Under the pieces are notes generated by a model, which ran no database searches, had not been told where the DNA came from, and worked only from the letters and a program-made list of their open reading frames with translations. 22,132 nucleotides of DNA from a virus. How positions within the stretch are numbered: the stretch's first letter is position 1; each line of letters begins with the position of its first letter. Location: IMG/VR virus record IMGVR_UViG_3300033571_028173, positions 1 through 22,132 of that record; one strand, written 5' to 3'. The position numbers and the translations under genes are program-made. Below are positions 13,741 to 22,132 of the stretch, in pieces.

Positions 13741-15822
13741 ATGGCAGCATCAAATACCGTTCTTAGAATTGCCGAGCTAGATTTCGATACAATAAAAACA
13801 AATCTACGAGATTATTTAAGAAGTCAAAGTCAATTTACAGACTACGACTTTGAGGGATCTGGTTTGAATATTCTTCTAGATGTTCTTGCATACAATACCC
13901 ACTACATGGGATACTACTTGAACATGGTTGGTAATGAAATGTTCTTGGATAGTGCTATTTTGAGAAGTTCGGTTGTTTCTCACTCAAAACATATAAATTA
14001 TGTTCCAACTTCAATGAGAGGTGCTACTGCAAAAATCAATATCGTTGTCGCCGATACATCTCCTACAAGTGGACTCTCTTCGATTACACTTCCTGCATAC
14101 TCTCAGTTTCAATCGGAGCAGATAGATGGTGTAAACTATACATTTGTAAATCTAGATTCTTATGTCGCAAGCAAAAACATTACATCTAATACATACACTT
14201 TTAATGATGTTTCAATTGTCCAGGGAGAAAAAATTTCTTATAATGTTGTGGTTGATCCCTCAAATACAAGAAGACGTTTCTTGATTCCCGAGGCAAATAT
14301 TGACACTTCTACTTTGCTAATTTCAGTTCAAAACTCAACTACCGATAGTATTATTCAAACATACATTTTGGCTGATGACATTACGTCACTAAATTCAAAT
14401 TCAAAAGTATATTTCTTGGAAGAATCTGATGGAAATCAATACACATTGTATTTTGGAGATGGTTATATAGGTAAAAATTTGAATGATGGAAATATTGTTC
14501 AAATGACATATCTATCTACTAATGGTGATGCTTCAAACAAGGCAAATTCGTTTACGTTGACAACTTCTATTGGTAATTTTTCTAATGTTGTAGTCAATTC
14601 AATTTCTGCAGCTGCCGGCGGAGCACAGAGAGATACTATTGATAGAATAAAGTTTTTGGCTCCTAAATTCTATACGGCACAAAATAGAGCAGTCACAAAA
14701 GATGATTATGGAACATTGCTTCTCAAAGATTATCCAAACGTAGAAACAATTTCTGTGTGGGGTGGGGAAGAAAATGATCCTGTGGTTTATGGAAAGATAT
14801 TCATTTCGATGAAGCCAAAGTCTGGTTATGTGATTACAAATATTGAAAAAGATAGAATCATTAGTGAACTAGTTACAAATAGAAATATATTGACAGTTAC
14901 TCCAGAAATTGTTGATCCGGAATATCTTTATCTAAAATTAGAAATAAAAGTAAACTATGATTCAAATCAGACAACAAATGATGAAAATCAATTAAAAAAT
15001 ATTGTGACAAATACGATAACGACTTATAATGATACTGATTTAGAAAAATTTAATTCTACATATCGTTCGTCAAAATTACAAAACTTGATAACTCTTTCAG
15101 AAAATTCATTTTTAGGAACTGACGTTTCAACTATTGTTCAAAAAAGATTCCAGCCATCCACTACTCAACAAAAAAACTATGAAATAAATTTCAACGTTCC
15201 TTTAAGTCGCGGACTTTATAGTGAAAAACTTTATTCTTATCCAACCTTTAAGATTTATGATGGATTTGGTGTCGAAAGAGATGCTCTTATAGAAGAGACA
15301 CCCCTATCTTTTACAGGCGTCGACAGTGTTTCAGTAACAAATTCTGGATCTGGATATTCAGACAGCCCCACAGTCACAATAACTGGCGATGGTGTGGGGG
15401 CTACAGGAAAAGCAGTCGTTGTAAACGGTAAAATAATTTCAGTAGAAATTATTAATAAAGGATCCGATTATTCTGGAGCAACAATCGCGATTACTGATTC
15501 TACAGGTTCTGGCGCCGTAGCAATACCTATTCTTTCAGAGGAAGTAGGAACTCTTAGAACCTACTACATTGCTTCAACAACTGGAGAAAAAGTGATATTG
15601 AATAGTAATTTTGGCGATATAAATTACAGAACAGGTAGAATAAACATATACAATTTTAAACCAATTTCAATTACAACTAATCCTAATTATGATTTGGGCA
15701 TTTTAACTTTAAATGCCTATCCTCTTCAAAAAACATTGCAACCGTTGAGAAATAGACTACTTTCAATTGATTCTGAAGATTCAACAGCAATCCAGATTGT
15801 CATGGAGAATGAAATCGAATGA
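13741..15822 (+). CDS. 6: gp6-like baseplate wedge protein
   Basis: The 693-aa product is close to T4 gp6 (660 aa), whose dimers form the inner baseplate ring. Typical features: the start LRIAELDFDTIKTNLRDYLRSQSQFTDYDFEGSGLNILLDVLAYNTHYMGYYLNMVGNEMFLDSA (about 7-71), and a core with YTLYFGDGYIGKNL and AVTKDDYGTLLLKDYPNVETISVWGGEENDPVVYGKIFISMKP (about 317-360), shared with J-type baseplate proteins. Residues about 527-600 hold a Gly-rich repeat (SGSGYSDSPTVTITGDGVGATGKAVVVNGKIISVEIINKGSDYSGATI) which is an insertion compared with T4 and recurs in the next two genes. Its stop overlaps the start of gp7 (ATGA). Confidence 0.93.
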   Translation: MAASNTVLRIAELDFDTIKTNLRDYLRSQSQFTDYDFEGSGLNILLDVLAYNTHYMGYYLNMVGNEMFLDSAILRSSVVSHSKHINYVPTSMRGATAKINIVVADTSPTSGLSSITLPAYSQFQSEQIDGVNYTFVNLDSYVASKNITSNTYTFNDVSIVQGEKISYNVVVDPSNTRRRFLIPEANIDTSTLLISVQNSTTDSIIQTYILADDITSLNSNSKVYFLEESDGNQYTLYFGDGYIGKNLNDGNIVQMTYLSTNGDASNKANSFTLTTSIGNFSNVVVNSISAAAGGAQRDTIDRIKFLAPKFYTAQNRAVTKDDYGTLLLKDYPNVETISVWGGEENDPVVYGKIFISMKPKSGYVITNIEKDRIISELVTNRNILTVTPEIVDPEYLYLKLEIKVNYDSNQTTNDENQLKNIVTNTITTYNDTDLEKFNSTYRSSKLQNLITLSENSFLGTDVSTIVQKRFQPSTTQQKNYEINFNVPLSRGLYSEKLYSYPTFKIYDGFGVERDALIEETPLSFTGVDSVSVTNSGSGYSDSPTVTITGDGVGATGKAVVVNGKIISVEIINKGSDYSGATIAITDSTGSGAVAIPILSEEVGTLRTYYIASTTGEKVILNSNFGDINYRTGRINIYNFKPISITTNPNYDLGILTLNAYPLQKTLQPLRNRLLSIDSEDSTAIQIVMENEIE

Positions 15823-18800
15823 CAACAAACAACAAGATTTCTACTGTTGTAAGTAGTCAATTACCCGAATTTGTTCGTTCAGATCATCCCACTTTCATAG
15901 CATTTGTGAAAGCATATTATGAATATCTTGAACAGTCAAATACTATTTTATCATACGGAAAAACAGTTGAAAGAGCAAAAAATCTTACAAAATATTTTGA
16001 TACAGATAAAATTACAGATACTGGATTAACTGAATTTAATGATCATTTATACAATGAATTTTTAACTCTAATACCAAAAGAAGTATCTTCTGATAAATCA
16101 AAATTACTAAAAAATATAAAAGATTTTTATAGAGCTAAAGGTACTGAAAAATCATATAATTTTTTCTTTAGATTATTATTCAACGAAGATCCAGAATTAT
16201 ATTATCCAAAAAATGATATTCTAATAGCATCTTCTGGAAAATGGCTTGTTGAGCAATCCATTCGTTTGTCTAATATTGAAATAAATGAAATTGTAGACGA
16301 TTCTATTATTAATTTAAAAAAGTTTGAAAGCACGAAAGTAGTTGGAAACACATCACAAGCATTAGCTTTTGTTGAAAGAATTTTTGTTTCATATGAAAGC
16401 GGAACGAAAATAAATGAATTTTTCATTTCTAATAAAAATGGCGATTTTATTTCAGGAGAACAAGTTTTCATAAAAAATGCTAATAATGAAACGCTATCGG
16501 CAGATATTCTAAGTGGATTTATTTCAAGTGTAGCACTAACAAATGGTGGTTCAGGCTATACAATAGGAACTTCAATACCAGTTGTGGGTGGTGGTGGTTC
16601 TGGTGGTTCCGTAATTGTATCTGATATTTCTTCAGGAAATATTTCAAATGTTTCGGTTATATCAGGGGGTGCAGGATTTAGAGTCTCAGATTTTATTTTG
16701 TTTTCGGGCGGTGGCGGCGTAGGAGCAAATGCAAATGTAATTCAAGTTCTTACTGATAATAGTGTTCATCCAAATACTTACAATATAAATTCTGATGTTA
16801 TAAACACTTATAATTTGACAGCGATTGGCGCTTATAGCAATTCTTCTGGCGGAAATGCAAATACTGCTCTAATTAATACTTTGACTTTTTTTGCTTATTC
16901 AAATACCGGTCCTGTAGTAGCTATTAGAGTTTCTAGTGGAGGAAATAATTACACATCATTACCGACAGCCTCCATAGAAGCAAATACAAGAATAAAAAAT
17001 CTAGGTATTATTGGTAGATTAAAGATCAATGACGGCGGAACCGGCTATTCGAATGGGGCAACATTAATATTTACGAATATTCCTGGTGGGTTTGGATATG
17101 GTGCAAATGGAAATGTAGTAACAAATGCCACAGGAACAATTATCGGTACAAATTTGACTCTTTTGGGTCCCGGTCATTTGATAGGTGGTGCTGGATATAG
17201 CATGACACATCTTCCAAATGTATCAATTAGCGGATCTGGCTCGGGTGCTAATATAGTTGTTTCTGCACTTCTTGGATTTGGCGATGAACTTACTTCTAAT
17301 ACAGGATCTATCGGAGTAATTGAAGAATTAACAATTACAAATAGAGGGGTGGGTTATGTTACTCCGCCAACTCTTGATTTTACAAATAGCGGAGACGGTC
17401 TTGCAACAGCAAATGTTACACTAACGGTAGGAACATATACTTATCCGGGAAGATTTAAAGACGATACGGGATTGTTGAGTAGTTCAAACTATCTTGAAAA
17501 TAGAGATTATTATCAGAATTTTAGTTATGTTATAAAAGTAAAAAGAGCGTTGAATGAATATAAGCAATATGCGTTGAATTATATTCATCCTGCAGGATTG
17601 AAGCTATTTGGTGAATATCTTTATATTTCAGAACCAGTAGTTGATGATACAATAAATGTTGGCTTATCTAACACAAGCAGTTATATTCCTTACGTCACAA
17701 ATTCAATTGATTTTAATGGTTCAAATTCCATTTTGTATAAAACTGAAGCATTGGGAAATACATCAAATGGTTCAACCGGAACAATAAGCTTTTGGTTTAG
17801 ACCAACTAGTTTTGCAAATGACCAAACAATATTCTCTATTTCAAACAACTCGAATTCACAGACATCACAAAGATTCTCTGTATCGTTGACAAAAAGAGCA
17901 AATACATTATTAGGAAAAATTGCCGATCTTGTTGTTATCTCTGGTGGTGCCGGATTTAGAAAATTTCCAAATGATACGATAGTCATATCTGGAACAGGAA
18001 CTTCTGCAAATGCAACAATTGTGCAAGTTCTAGATGATGGAAGTGTTCATCCAAATACTTACAATATAAATTCTGATGTTATAAACACTTATAATTTGAC
18101 TGCAATTGGTGCTTATAGCAATTCTTCTGGTGGAAATGCAAATACATCGTTGTTAACAACTTTGACCTATTTCGAATATGCGAATACAGGTCCAATTTAT
18201 CTAGTTGCATTGAATGATCCTGGAGCTGGATACAATATTCTATCGACAACAGCAGAAGCTTCTGGCAATTCAATGATAAAGGCTCTTGGTATAATCGGTC
18301 GATTGAAAATTAATTCTGCGGGATCCGGTTATTCAAATAATGCAAAAATAATATTCACAAACGTTGTTGGTGGATATGGCTTTGGTGCAAATGCAAAAGC
18401 AATTGTAAATGCTTCTGGTTCTATTATCAGAACAGAACTAACTCCATATACAATAGATTCCGGTCATATTGTTGGTGGATTTGGTTATGATGCGAATGCA
18501 TTTCCAATTTTATCAATAGAGGGTGCTGGGATAAATGCTAATATAACAGTAGAAGCTTTGTTGGGCGATGGCGATGTTCTTGCCCCTCTTGCATATCCAA
18601 TTACACAAAATACAGACGGTGATATAATAAGAATTACCGCGAGAAATGCAGCAAATCTTCCTCTTCTAGAACTAACGACAAATACGTCAACTTTGATATT
18701 TAAAAATACATGGAATCATTTTGTTGCAACATGGGATTTATCTTCAAATTCAGCATGTAAAGTCTATCTAAATGATATCAATTCAACTAGACTAGATTTA

Positions 18801-19151
18801 ATAAATTTTGGCCAGATAGACTATACTGGAAGCAATGTTTCTATAGGATCTGAACCAAATCTTACACGTTCATATCGTGGTTGCTTATCTGAATTTTGGT
18901 TTTCAAATAATTATGTAGATATTGCAAATACAACAATCAGAACTTTCTTTATTGGTGCTAATGGAGTTCTATTACCAAGCAACATGCAAGCCTCAAATGG
19001 TTATATGGGAAGAGTTAATTTGAATATAACACCTTCAATTTATCTAAAGAGCAATGGCCTGTTTGCAAACACAAATAGTGGCATAGCCAACAACTTCACA
19101 TTTGCAAACAACATAACTAATTGTTCAAATACTTCAAGTGAACCTGCATAA
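15819..19151 (+). CDS. 7: gp7-position baseplate wedge protein with LamG-like domain and internal duplication
   Basis: The 1110-aa product lies between gp6 and gp8, as gp7 does in T4 (1032 aa); it is called gp7 mainly by position. Residues 1-200 are a conserved-looking helical start (LPEFVRSDHPTFIAFVKAYYEYLEQS..., FYRAKGTEKSYNFFFRLLF). Residues 230-540 are Gly-rich beta repeats (NGGSGYT type). Residues 545-605 have YYQNFSYVIKVKRALNEYKQYALNYIHPAGLKLFGEYLYIS, which in other phage wedge proteins comes near the end. After it, a LamG/concanavalin-like domain is split: about 626-700 (SIDFNGSNS...GTISFWFRPTSF) and about 930-1030 (WNHFVATWDLS...KVYLNDI...GCLSEFWFSNNYVD). Between the halves sits residues 705-922, a copy of residues 280-491. 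The LamG part may bind host glycans. Confidence 0.75.
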   Translation: MTTNNKISTVVSSQLPEFVRSDHPTFIAFVKAYYEYLEQSNTILSYGKTVERAKNLTKYFDTDKITDTGLTEFNDHLYNEFLTLIPKEVSSDKSKLLKNIKDFYRAKGTEKSYNFFFRLLFNEDPELYYPKNDILIASSGKWLVEQSIRLSNIEINEIVDDSIINLKKFESTKVVGNTSQALAFVERIFVSYESGTKINEFFISNKNGDFISGEQVFIKNANNETLSADILSGFISSVALTNGGSGYTIGTSIPVVGGGGSGGSVIVSDISSGNISNVSVISGGAGFRVSDFILFSGGGGVGANANVIQVLTDNSVHPNTYNINSDVINTYNLTAIGAYSNSSGGNANTALINTLTFFAYSNTGPVVAIRVSSGGNNYTSLPTASIEANTRIKNLGIIGRLKINDGGTGYSNGATLIFTNIPGGFGYGANGNVVTNATGTIIGTNLTLLGPGHLIGGAGYSMTHLPNVSISGSGSGANIVVSALLGFGDELTSNTGSIGVIEELTITNRGVGYVTPPTLDFTNSGDGLATANVTLTVGTYTYPGRFKDDTGLLSSSNYLENRDYYQNFSYVIKVKRALNEYKQYALNYIHPAGLKLFGEYLYISEPVVDDTINVGLSNTSSYIPYVTNSIDFNGSNSILYKTEALGNTSNGSTGTISFWFRPTSFANDQTIFSISNNSNSQTSQRFSVSLTKRANTLLGKIADLVVISGGAGFRKFPNDTIVISGTGTSANATIVQVLDDGSVHPNTYNINSDVINTYNLTAIGAYSNSSGGNANTSLLTTLTYFEYANTGPIYLVALNDPGAGYNILSTTAEASGNSMIKALGIIGRLKINSAGSGYSNNAKIIFTNVVGGYGFGANAKAIVNASGSIIRTELTPYTIDSGHIVGGFGYDANAFPILSIEGAGINANITVEALLGDGDVLAPLAYPITQNTDGDIIRITARNAANLPLLELTTNTSTLIFKNTWNHFVATWDLSSNSACKVYLNDINSTRLDLINFGQIDYTGSNVSIGSEPNLTRSYRGCLSEFWFSNNYVDIANTTIRTFFIGANGVLLPSNMQASNGYMGRVNLNITPSIYLKSNGLFANTNSGIANNFTFANNITNCSNTSSEPA
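16656..17291 (+). repeat. Copy 1 of an internal ~215-aa duplication in gp7
   Basis: Residues about 280-491 of the gp7-like protein, running from VISGGAGF to ALLGFGDEL. Bases 16761-16819 are identical over 59 bp to 18042-18100. The protein stretch from SVHPNT to GGNANT (35 residues, 315-349) is identical in both copies, while the flanks have diverged strongly. Confidence 0.9.
17694..18908 (+). other. Split LamG/concanavalin-like region in gp7
   Basis: The two halves, 17694-17918 and about 18606-18908, together give the usual order of a LamG-like jelly roll: an F-x-G-S start, GTISFWFRP, then RFSVSL in the first half, and LELTTN, WNHFVATWD, VYLND, GSEPN and GCLSEFWF in the second. The duplicated 654-bp unit lies between them. 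The domain comes after the segment that looks like the original end of the wedge protein, so it seems an added adhesin-like extension. Confidence 0.7.
17931..18584 (+). repeat. Copy 2 of the gp7 internal duplication, inside the LamG-like domain
   Basis: Residues about 705-922, from VISGGAGF to ALLGDGD. The offset to copy 1 at the identical stretch is exactly 1281 bp, or 427 codons, in frame. Further shared segments are LGIIGRLKIN, GYSN, GFGAN-type turns and GHIVGG/GHLIGG. It interrupts the LamG-like domain between two strands. Confidence 0.9.
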
Positions 19152-19154
19152 ATA
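19147..19154 (+). promoter_or_regulatory. Late-type promoter box before gp8
   Basis: CATAAATA, one base from the T4 late box TATAAATA, overlaps the gp7 stop codon and lies 24 bases before the gp8 ATG. Initiation near 19161 would leave a leader of about 18 bases. The distance fits the pair at 7498-7531, which makes chance less likely. Confidence 0.45.
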
Positions 19155-19178
19155 CAAATTACAATAGAGTTTTTCTAT

Positions 19179-20501
19179 ATGACAGCTATAACTACAAAAA
19201 ATCTTAGAATTAATTCCGCAGAACAGCTTCTGGAATCAGTTTCAGAGCCTGCTGCAACTATACTGTACATAGGATATGGTAAAAATACTCCATGGGCAAA
19301 CGACTCTTTACCTAATACAGCAGTAGATTCTGTAAGTGATCGAGATGATGTTTGGAGAAATTTGATTGGTGGAAAAAAAATAACTGGAAATGATATATCG
19401 TTAGCCATTCCTAGAAAAAATTGGACAACAAACACGGTGTATCAAAACTATGATGATACATCTAGCACTTTGTTTGATGCAAATACAAATTTTTACGTCA
19501 TAACTGATGAATATAATGTCTATAAATGTCTTTATAATAACAATTCTGCAAATTCAACGGCGAAGCCAACATACGTTATTTCAAATTTTGCTAGTACAGA
19601 AGCTGATGGTTATGTTTGGAAATATATGTACACGTTAAATACGAAAGAAAGACAGAAGTTTTTAACTGATGAATGGATGCCAGTCAAAACACTAACACTA
19701 GACGATGCCTCACAACAGTACGCAGTGCAAACGGCGGCAGTTGATGGTGCCATTGATATCATTTTAGTTTCAAACGGCGGTTCAAATTATACAAATACAT
19801 CAAACATTACTGTTTCTATTTCGGGAGATGGTTTAGACGCCACAGCAGTCGCTTACGTTAATACCACAAGCAACACAATAGCAAATGTGATTGTAACGAC
19901 AAGAGGAACGAACTACACTACGGCAAATGTTACAATTTCAGGCGGTGGGGGTTCTGGTGCAGTTGCTCGCGCAATAATTGGTCCTCCTGGCGGTCATGGA
20001 AAAAATCCAGTTTATGAACTTGGCGGCTCAAATATTATAATGAGTGTAAGGGTAGATGGTGATGAAGATGGTGTTTTGATTGCAAATAATGATTATAGAC
20101 AAGTGAGTATTATAAAAGATCCTTTGATATACGGTTCTTCAAACGCTTTTACAAATACTGTATTTTCTCAAACGCTAACATTAGCAATTGCTGGAGCAGG
20201 GCCTGATTATGTTTCTGACGAATATGTGTATCAAGGATCATCTTTAGATTTAGCAACTTTTAGTGCTCGTGTTTTATCGTGGAATACATCAACGAATATA
20301 ATGAAAGTCAGTGAATATACTGGAACACCAACAACCACAACTTTAAATGGACAAACATCCGGAGCAAACCGATTTATTACATCGATAATAAATCCCGAAT
20401 TAAAAAATCGCTCTGGGCATGTCATATACATAGACAATATAACACCTATATCCAGAACGGATGATCAGGCAGAATTAATGAAAATAGTCATAAAGTACTA
20501 A
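19179..20501 (+). CDS. 8: gp8-like baseplate wedge protein
   Basis: The 440-aa product resembles T4 gp8 (334 aa), which forms dimers in the wedge and binds gp7 and gp10. Marks are the start TKNLRINSAEQLLESVSEP with LYIGYGKNTPWAND (about 6-42), WRNLIGGKKITGNDISLAIPRKNW (about 59-82), EADGYVWKYMYTLNTKERQKFLTDEWMPV (about 140-168), and GPPGGHGKNPVYELGGSNIIMSVRVDGDE (about 269-297). Residues about 193-268 are an insertion compared with T4, made of the same Gly-rich beta repeats as in gp6 and gp7 (NGGSNYTNTSNITVSISGDGLDATAVAYV and TRGTNYTTANVTISGGGGSGAVARA). A late-type promoter box lies just upstream. Confidence 0.88.
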   Translation: MTAITTKNLRINSAEQLLESVSEPAATILYIGYGKNTPWANDSLPNTAVDSVSDRDDVWRNLIGGKKITGNDISLAIPRKNWTTNTVYQNYDDTSSTLFDANTNFYVITDEYNVYKCLYNNNSANSTAKPTYVISNFASTEADGYVWKYMYTLNTKERQKFLTDEWMPVKTLTLDDASQQYAVQTAAVDGAIDIILVSNGGSNYTNTSNITVSISGDGLDATAVAYVNTTSNTIANVIVTTRGTNYTTANVTISGGGGSGAVARAIIGPPGGHGKNPVYELGGSNIIMSVRVDGDEDGVLIANNDYRQVSIIKDPLIYGSSNAFTNTVFSQTLTLAIAGAGPDYVSDEYVYQGSSLDLATFSARVLSWNTSTNIMKVSEYTGTPTTTTLNGQTSGANRFITSIINPELKNRSGHVIYIDNITPISRTDDQAELMKIVIKY

Positions 20502-20510
20502 GGATAAAAG

Positions 20511-22132
20511 ATGGTAGATAAGATTGTACCCACAGAAGCAGTAGATTCTCCATACTATAATGACTACGATGAGACAAAGGATTTCTATAATATCCTGTTT
20601 CGTCCGGGTTATGCTGTTCAGGCTCGCGAATTAACCCAGCTACAAACAATTCTTCAAAAACAGGTTCAACGTTTTGGAGATCACGTTTTCAAGAATGGAA
20701 GTATTGTAACTGGAGCACAGATTTCAACATCAAAAGCAACGGCTCTAAATCTATCATCCCAATATAGTGGTTCAGATATCACAATTGCAAATTTTGATCG
20801 CAAGTATGTTAATAATACAACAAACACAGCAACAACTCAAGCAACAGCGTTTGTGTTAACATATGAAACCGGTTCATCTCCAGTATTGATGGTCAATTAT
20901 ATTTCTGGAGACACTTTCGCAAATGATACGATCAAGGCATCAAACACATCAGACTTTGCAGTAATTTCTGGACCAGAAGGTCTAGGAACAGTTGCAAGTA
21001 TTTCTGAAGGTGTAATGTTTGTCGATGGATATTTTTCAAGAGTTGAAGCACAAACGATCATTCTCGACAAGTATTCAACATCTCCATCATATCGTGTCGG
21101 ATTAGAAATAGACAAAAGCATTGTTCTTCCAACATCAGATACATCTCTTCTTGATCCTGCATTAGAAGCATCAAATTATCAGGCTCCAGGCGCTTCTCGC
21201 TACAAGATAACTCTAACTCTTGCTAAACGCACACTTGATAGTACCGACGATAGCCAGTTCATTGAACTTCTTCGTGTTGAAGATGGATACATCACAAATA
21301 TTATCAAGTATCCAATTTATTCTGAATTGGAAAAAACATTAGCAAGAAGAACAAATGACGAGTCGGGTAGCTACACAGTCAGACCATTCACAATTCGATT
21401 GAGAGATCATGCAAACACAACTCCAAATGCGGAGCTATTTACTGCAACATTAAGTCCTGGAAAAGCTTATGTTCAAGGATTTGAATATGAAACATATAGT
21501 TCATTCAATCTAAATGTCGAAAGATCAAGACAATCTTCAAATGTAAATAATTATCCACTATCGTTGAATTATGGAAATTATGTTATTGCGACAAATGCAA
21601 ATTCTACTGGCGGCGCAACATCAACCGGATTTTTCAAAATAGATGATTCTGGGATTGGTCCGCAGCTTGTTGATTTGCATTCGGTTGTTCGCGGTCAAAT
21701 TAATACAGTAAATCCAACCTCATACGCAGCGACTAAAGTTGGAACAGCAAGAATAATAAATGTTGACTATGATAGTGCTGGAAATACAGCAAATTCATAT
21801 TCATACAAATATAGAGTTTATTTGAATGATTTTTCATTCTCAAATGTAACCGGAACAATATTTGCAAATACATCAAATGATAAAATTGTACTAGCAAATG
21901 TGTCAAATGAAACATCGGCACAAACTGTAGCAAACGTTGCAAACGCATATCTAGGTTCGGTCATAAGAATTGCAAATGGTGCATTGTCGGGAGTGACCAG
22001 AACAATCGTAAGCTATGATGGAACTACGAGAACAGCAACTCTTGACTCAAATATTGCCATATCAACAGCTCAAGCAAACGCTGATCGTTGGTCAATAGAT
22101 TTCTCATCTAGAGATATCAAGAGCATGGCAAA
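20511..22132 (+). CDS. Large structural protein of the DUF4815 type (partial, runs off window)
   Basis: An open frame starts at ATG 20511, with AAGGA about six bases upstream, and stays open to the window end (540 codons so far). The start VDKIVPTEAVDSPYYNDYDETKDFYNILFRPGYAVQARELTQLQTILQKQVQRFGDHVFKNGSIVTGAQIS (about 2-72) is the family signature I recall for DUF4815 proteins of T4-like marine phages. Other parts are VMFVDGYFSRVEAQTIILDKYSTSPSYRVGLEI and PGASRYKITLTLAKRTLDSTDDSQFIELLRVEDG (about 225-262), then Thr/Asn-rich sequence. It follows gp8, where T4 has gp9 and gp10, so a role at the outer baseplate or fibre attachment site is likely by position. Exact function is unknown. Confidence 0.82.
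   Translation, partial: MVDKIVPTEAVDSPYYNDYDETKDFYNILFRPGYAVQARELTQLQTILQKQVQRFGDHVFKNGSIVTGAQISTSKATALNLSSQYSGSDITIANFDRKYVNNTTNTATTQATAFVLTYETGSSPVLMVNYISGDTFANDTIKASNTSDFAVISGPEGLGTVASISEGVMFVDGYFSRVEAQTIILDKYSTSPSYRVGLEIDKSIVLPTSDTSLLDPALEASNYQAPGASRYKITLTLAKRTLDSTDDSQFIELLRVEDGYITNIIKYPIYSELEKTLARRTNDESGSYTVRPFTIRLRDHANTTPNAELFTATLSPGKAYVQGFEYETYSSFNLNVERSRQSSNVNNYPLSLNYGNYVIATNANSTGGATSTGFFKIDDSGIGPQLVDLHSVVRGQINTVNPTSYAATKVGTARIINVDYDSAGNTANSYSYKYRVYLNDFSFSNVTGTIFANTSNDKIVLANVSNETSAQTVANVANAYLGSVIRIANGALSGVTRTIVSYDGTTRTATLDSNIAISTAQANADRWSIDFSSRDIKSMA

Noticed and set aside
16656-18584. Transposon or intron causing the gp7 duplication
   Set aside because: The repeats are in frame, coding and similar in protein sequence along their length. 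No terminal inverted repeats, target duplications or endonuclease frame are seen.

Overview
This window is part of the genome of a contractile-tailed phage of the T4 superfamily. It belongs to the diverged branch (cyanophage- or pelagiphage-like, often called exo-T-even) and not to the enterobacterial T-evens. The evidence is a gp33-gp59-gp32 replication and late-transcription cluster, followed by nearly the whole T4-type baseplate set: gp4, gp54, gp26/gp51, gp48, gp53, a gp27-like hub, gp5, PAAR tip, gp25, gp6, gp7, gp8. The DNA is AT-rich and tightly packed, with many ATGA, TGATG and TAATG overlaps. No bacterial chromosomal gene is visible. The host cannot be fixed from the sequence; a Gram-negative host is likely.

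Layout. (1) Bases 1-60 hold a GC-rich, clearly folded RNA-like element that may be the 3' part of a structured RNA. (2) Bases 71-2663, plus strand: an unknown 62-aa protein, a membrane-anchored SleB-type cell-wall hydrolase, gp33 (late transcription co-activator), gp59 (helicase loader) and gp32 (ssDNA-binding protein). gp32 has its own sigma70-type promoter lying inside a long palindrome, and a strong terminator follows it. (3) Bases 7497-2710, minus strand: gp4 (head completion), an unrecognised 193-aa protein (possibly gp2-like), a gp54-type tail-tube initiator, gp26, a -1 frame extension of gp26 (gp51-like), and a 666-aa tape-measure candidate that carries a GH19-type peptidoglycan hydrolase domain. 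(4) Bases 7531-22132, plus strand: gp48, gp53, gp27-like hub, gp5 spike with an M15 peptidase in place of lysozyme, PAAR tip, an unknown structural protein, gp25, gp6, gp7, gp8 and the start of a large DUF4815-type structural protein cut by the window edge.

How the parts work together. The left cluster supports replication and switches on late genes. The two divergent late operons build the baseplate hub, wedges and tail-tube start. They leave a 33-bp gap where two T4-late-like promoter boxes (TATAAATA variants) face each other.

The most notable signals are: (a) a probable programmed -1 frameshift at the end of gp26 (tandem slippery heptamers with an upstream Shine-Dalgarno-like stimulator) just upstream of the tape-measure candidate, as in the G/GT tail chaperones of lambda; (b) a ~215-aa internal duplication in gp7, with 59 bp of perfect identity, whose second copy sits inside a LamG-like domain; (c) a shared GSGY beta-repeat module in gp6, gp7 and gp8; (d) three different peptidoglycan-degrading folds in one 12-kb stretch.
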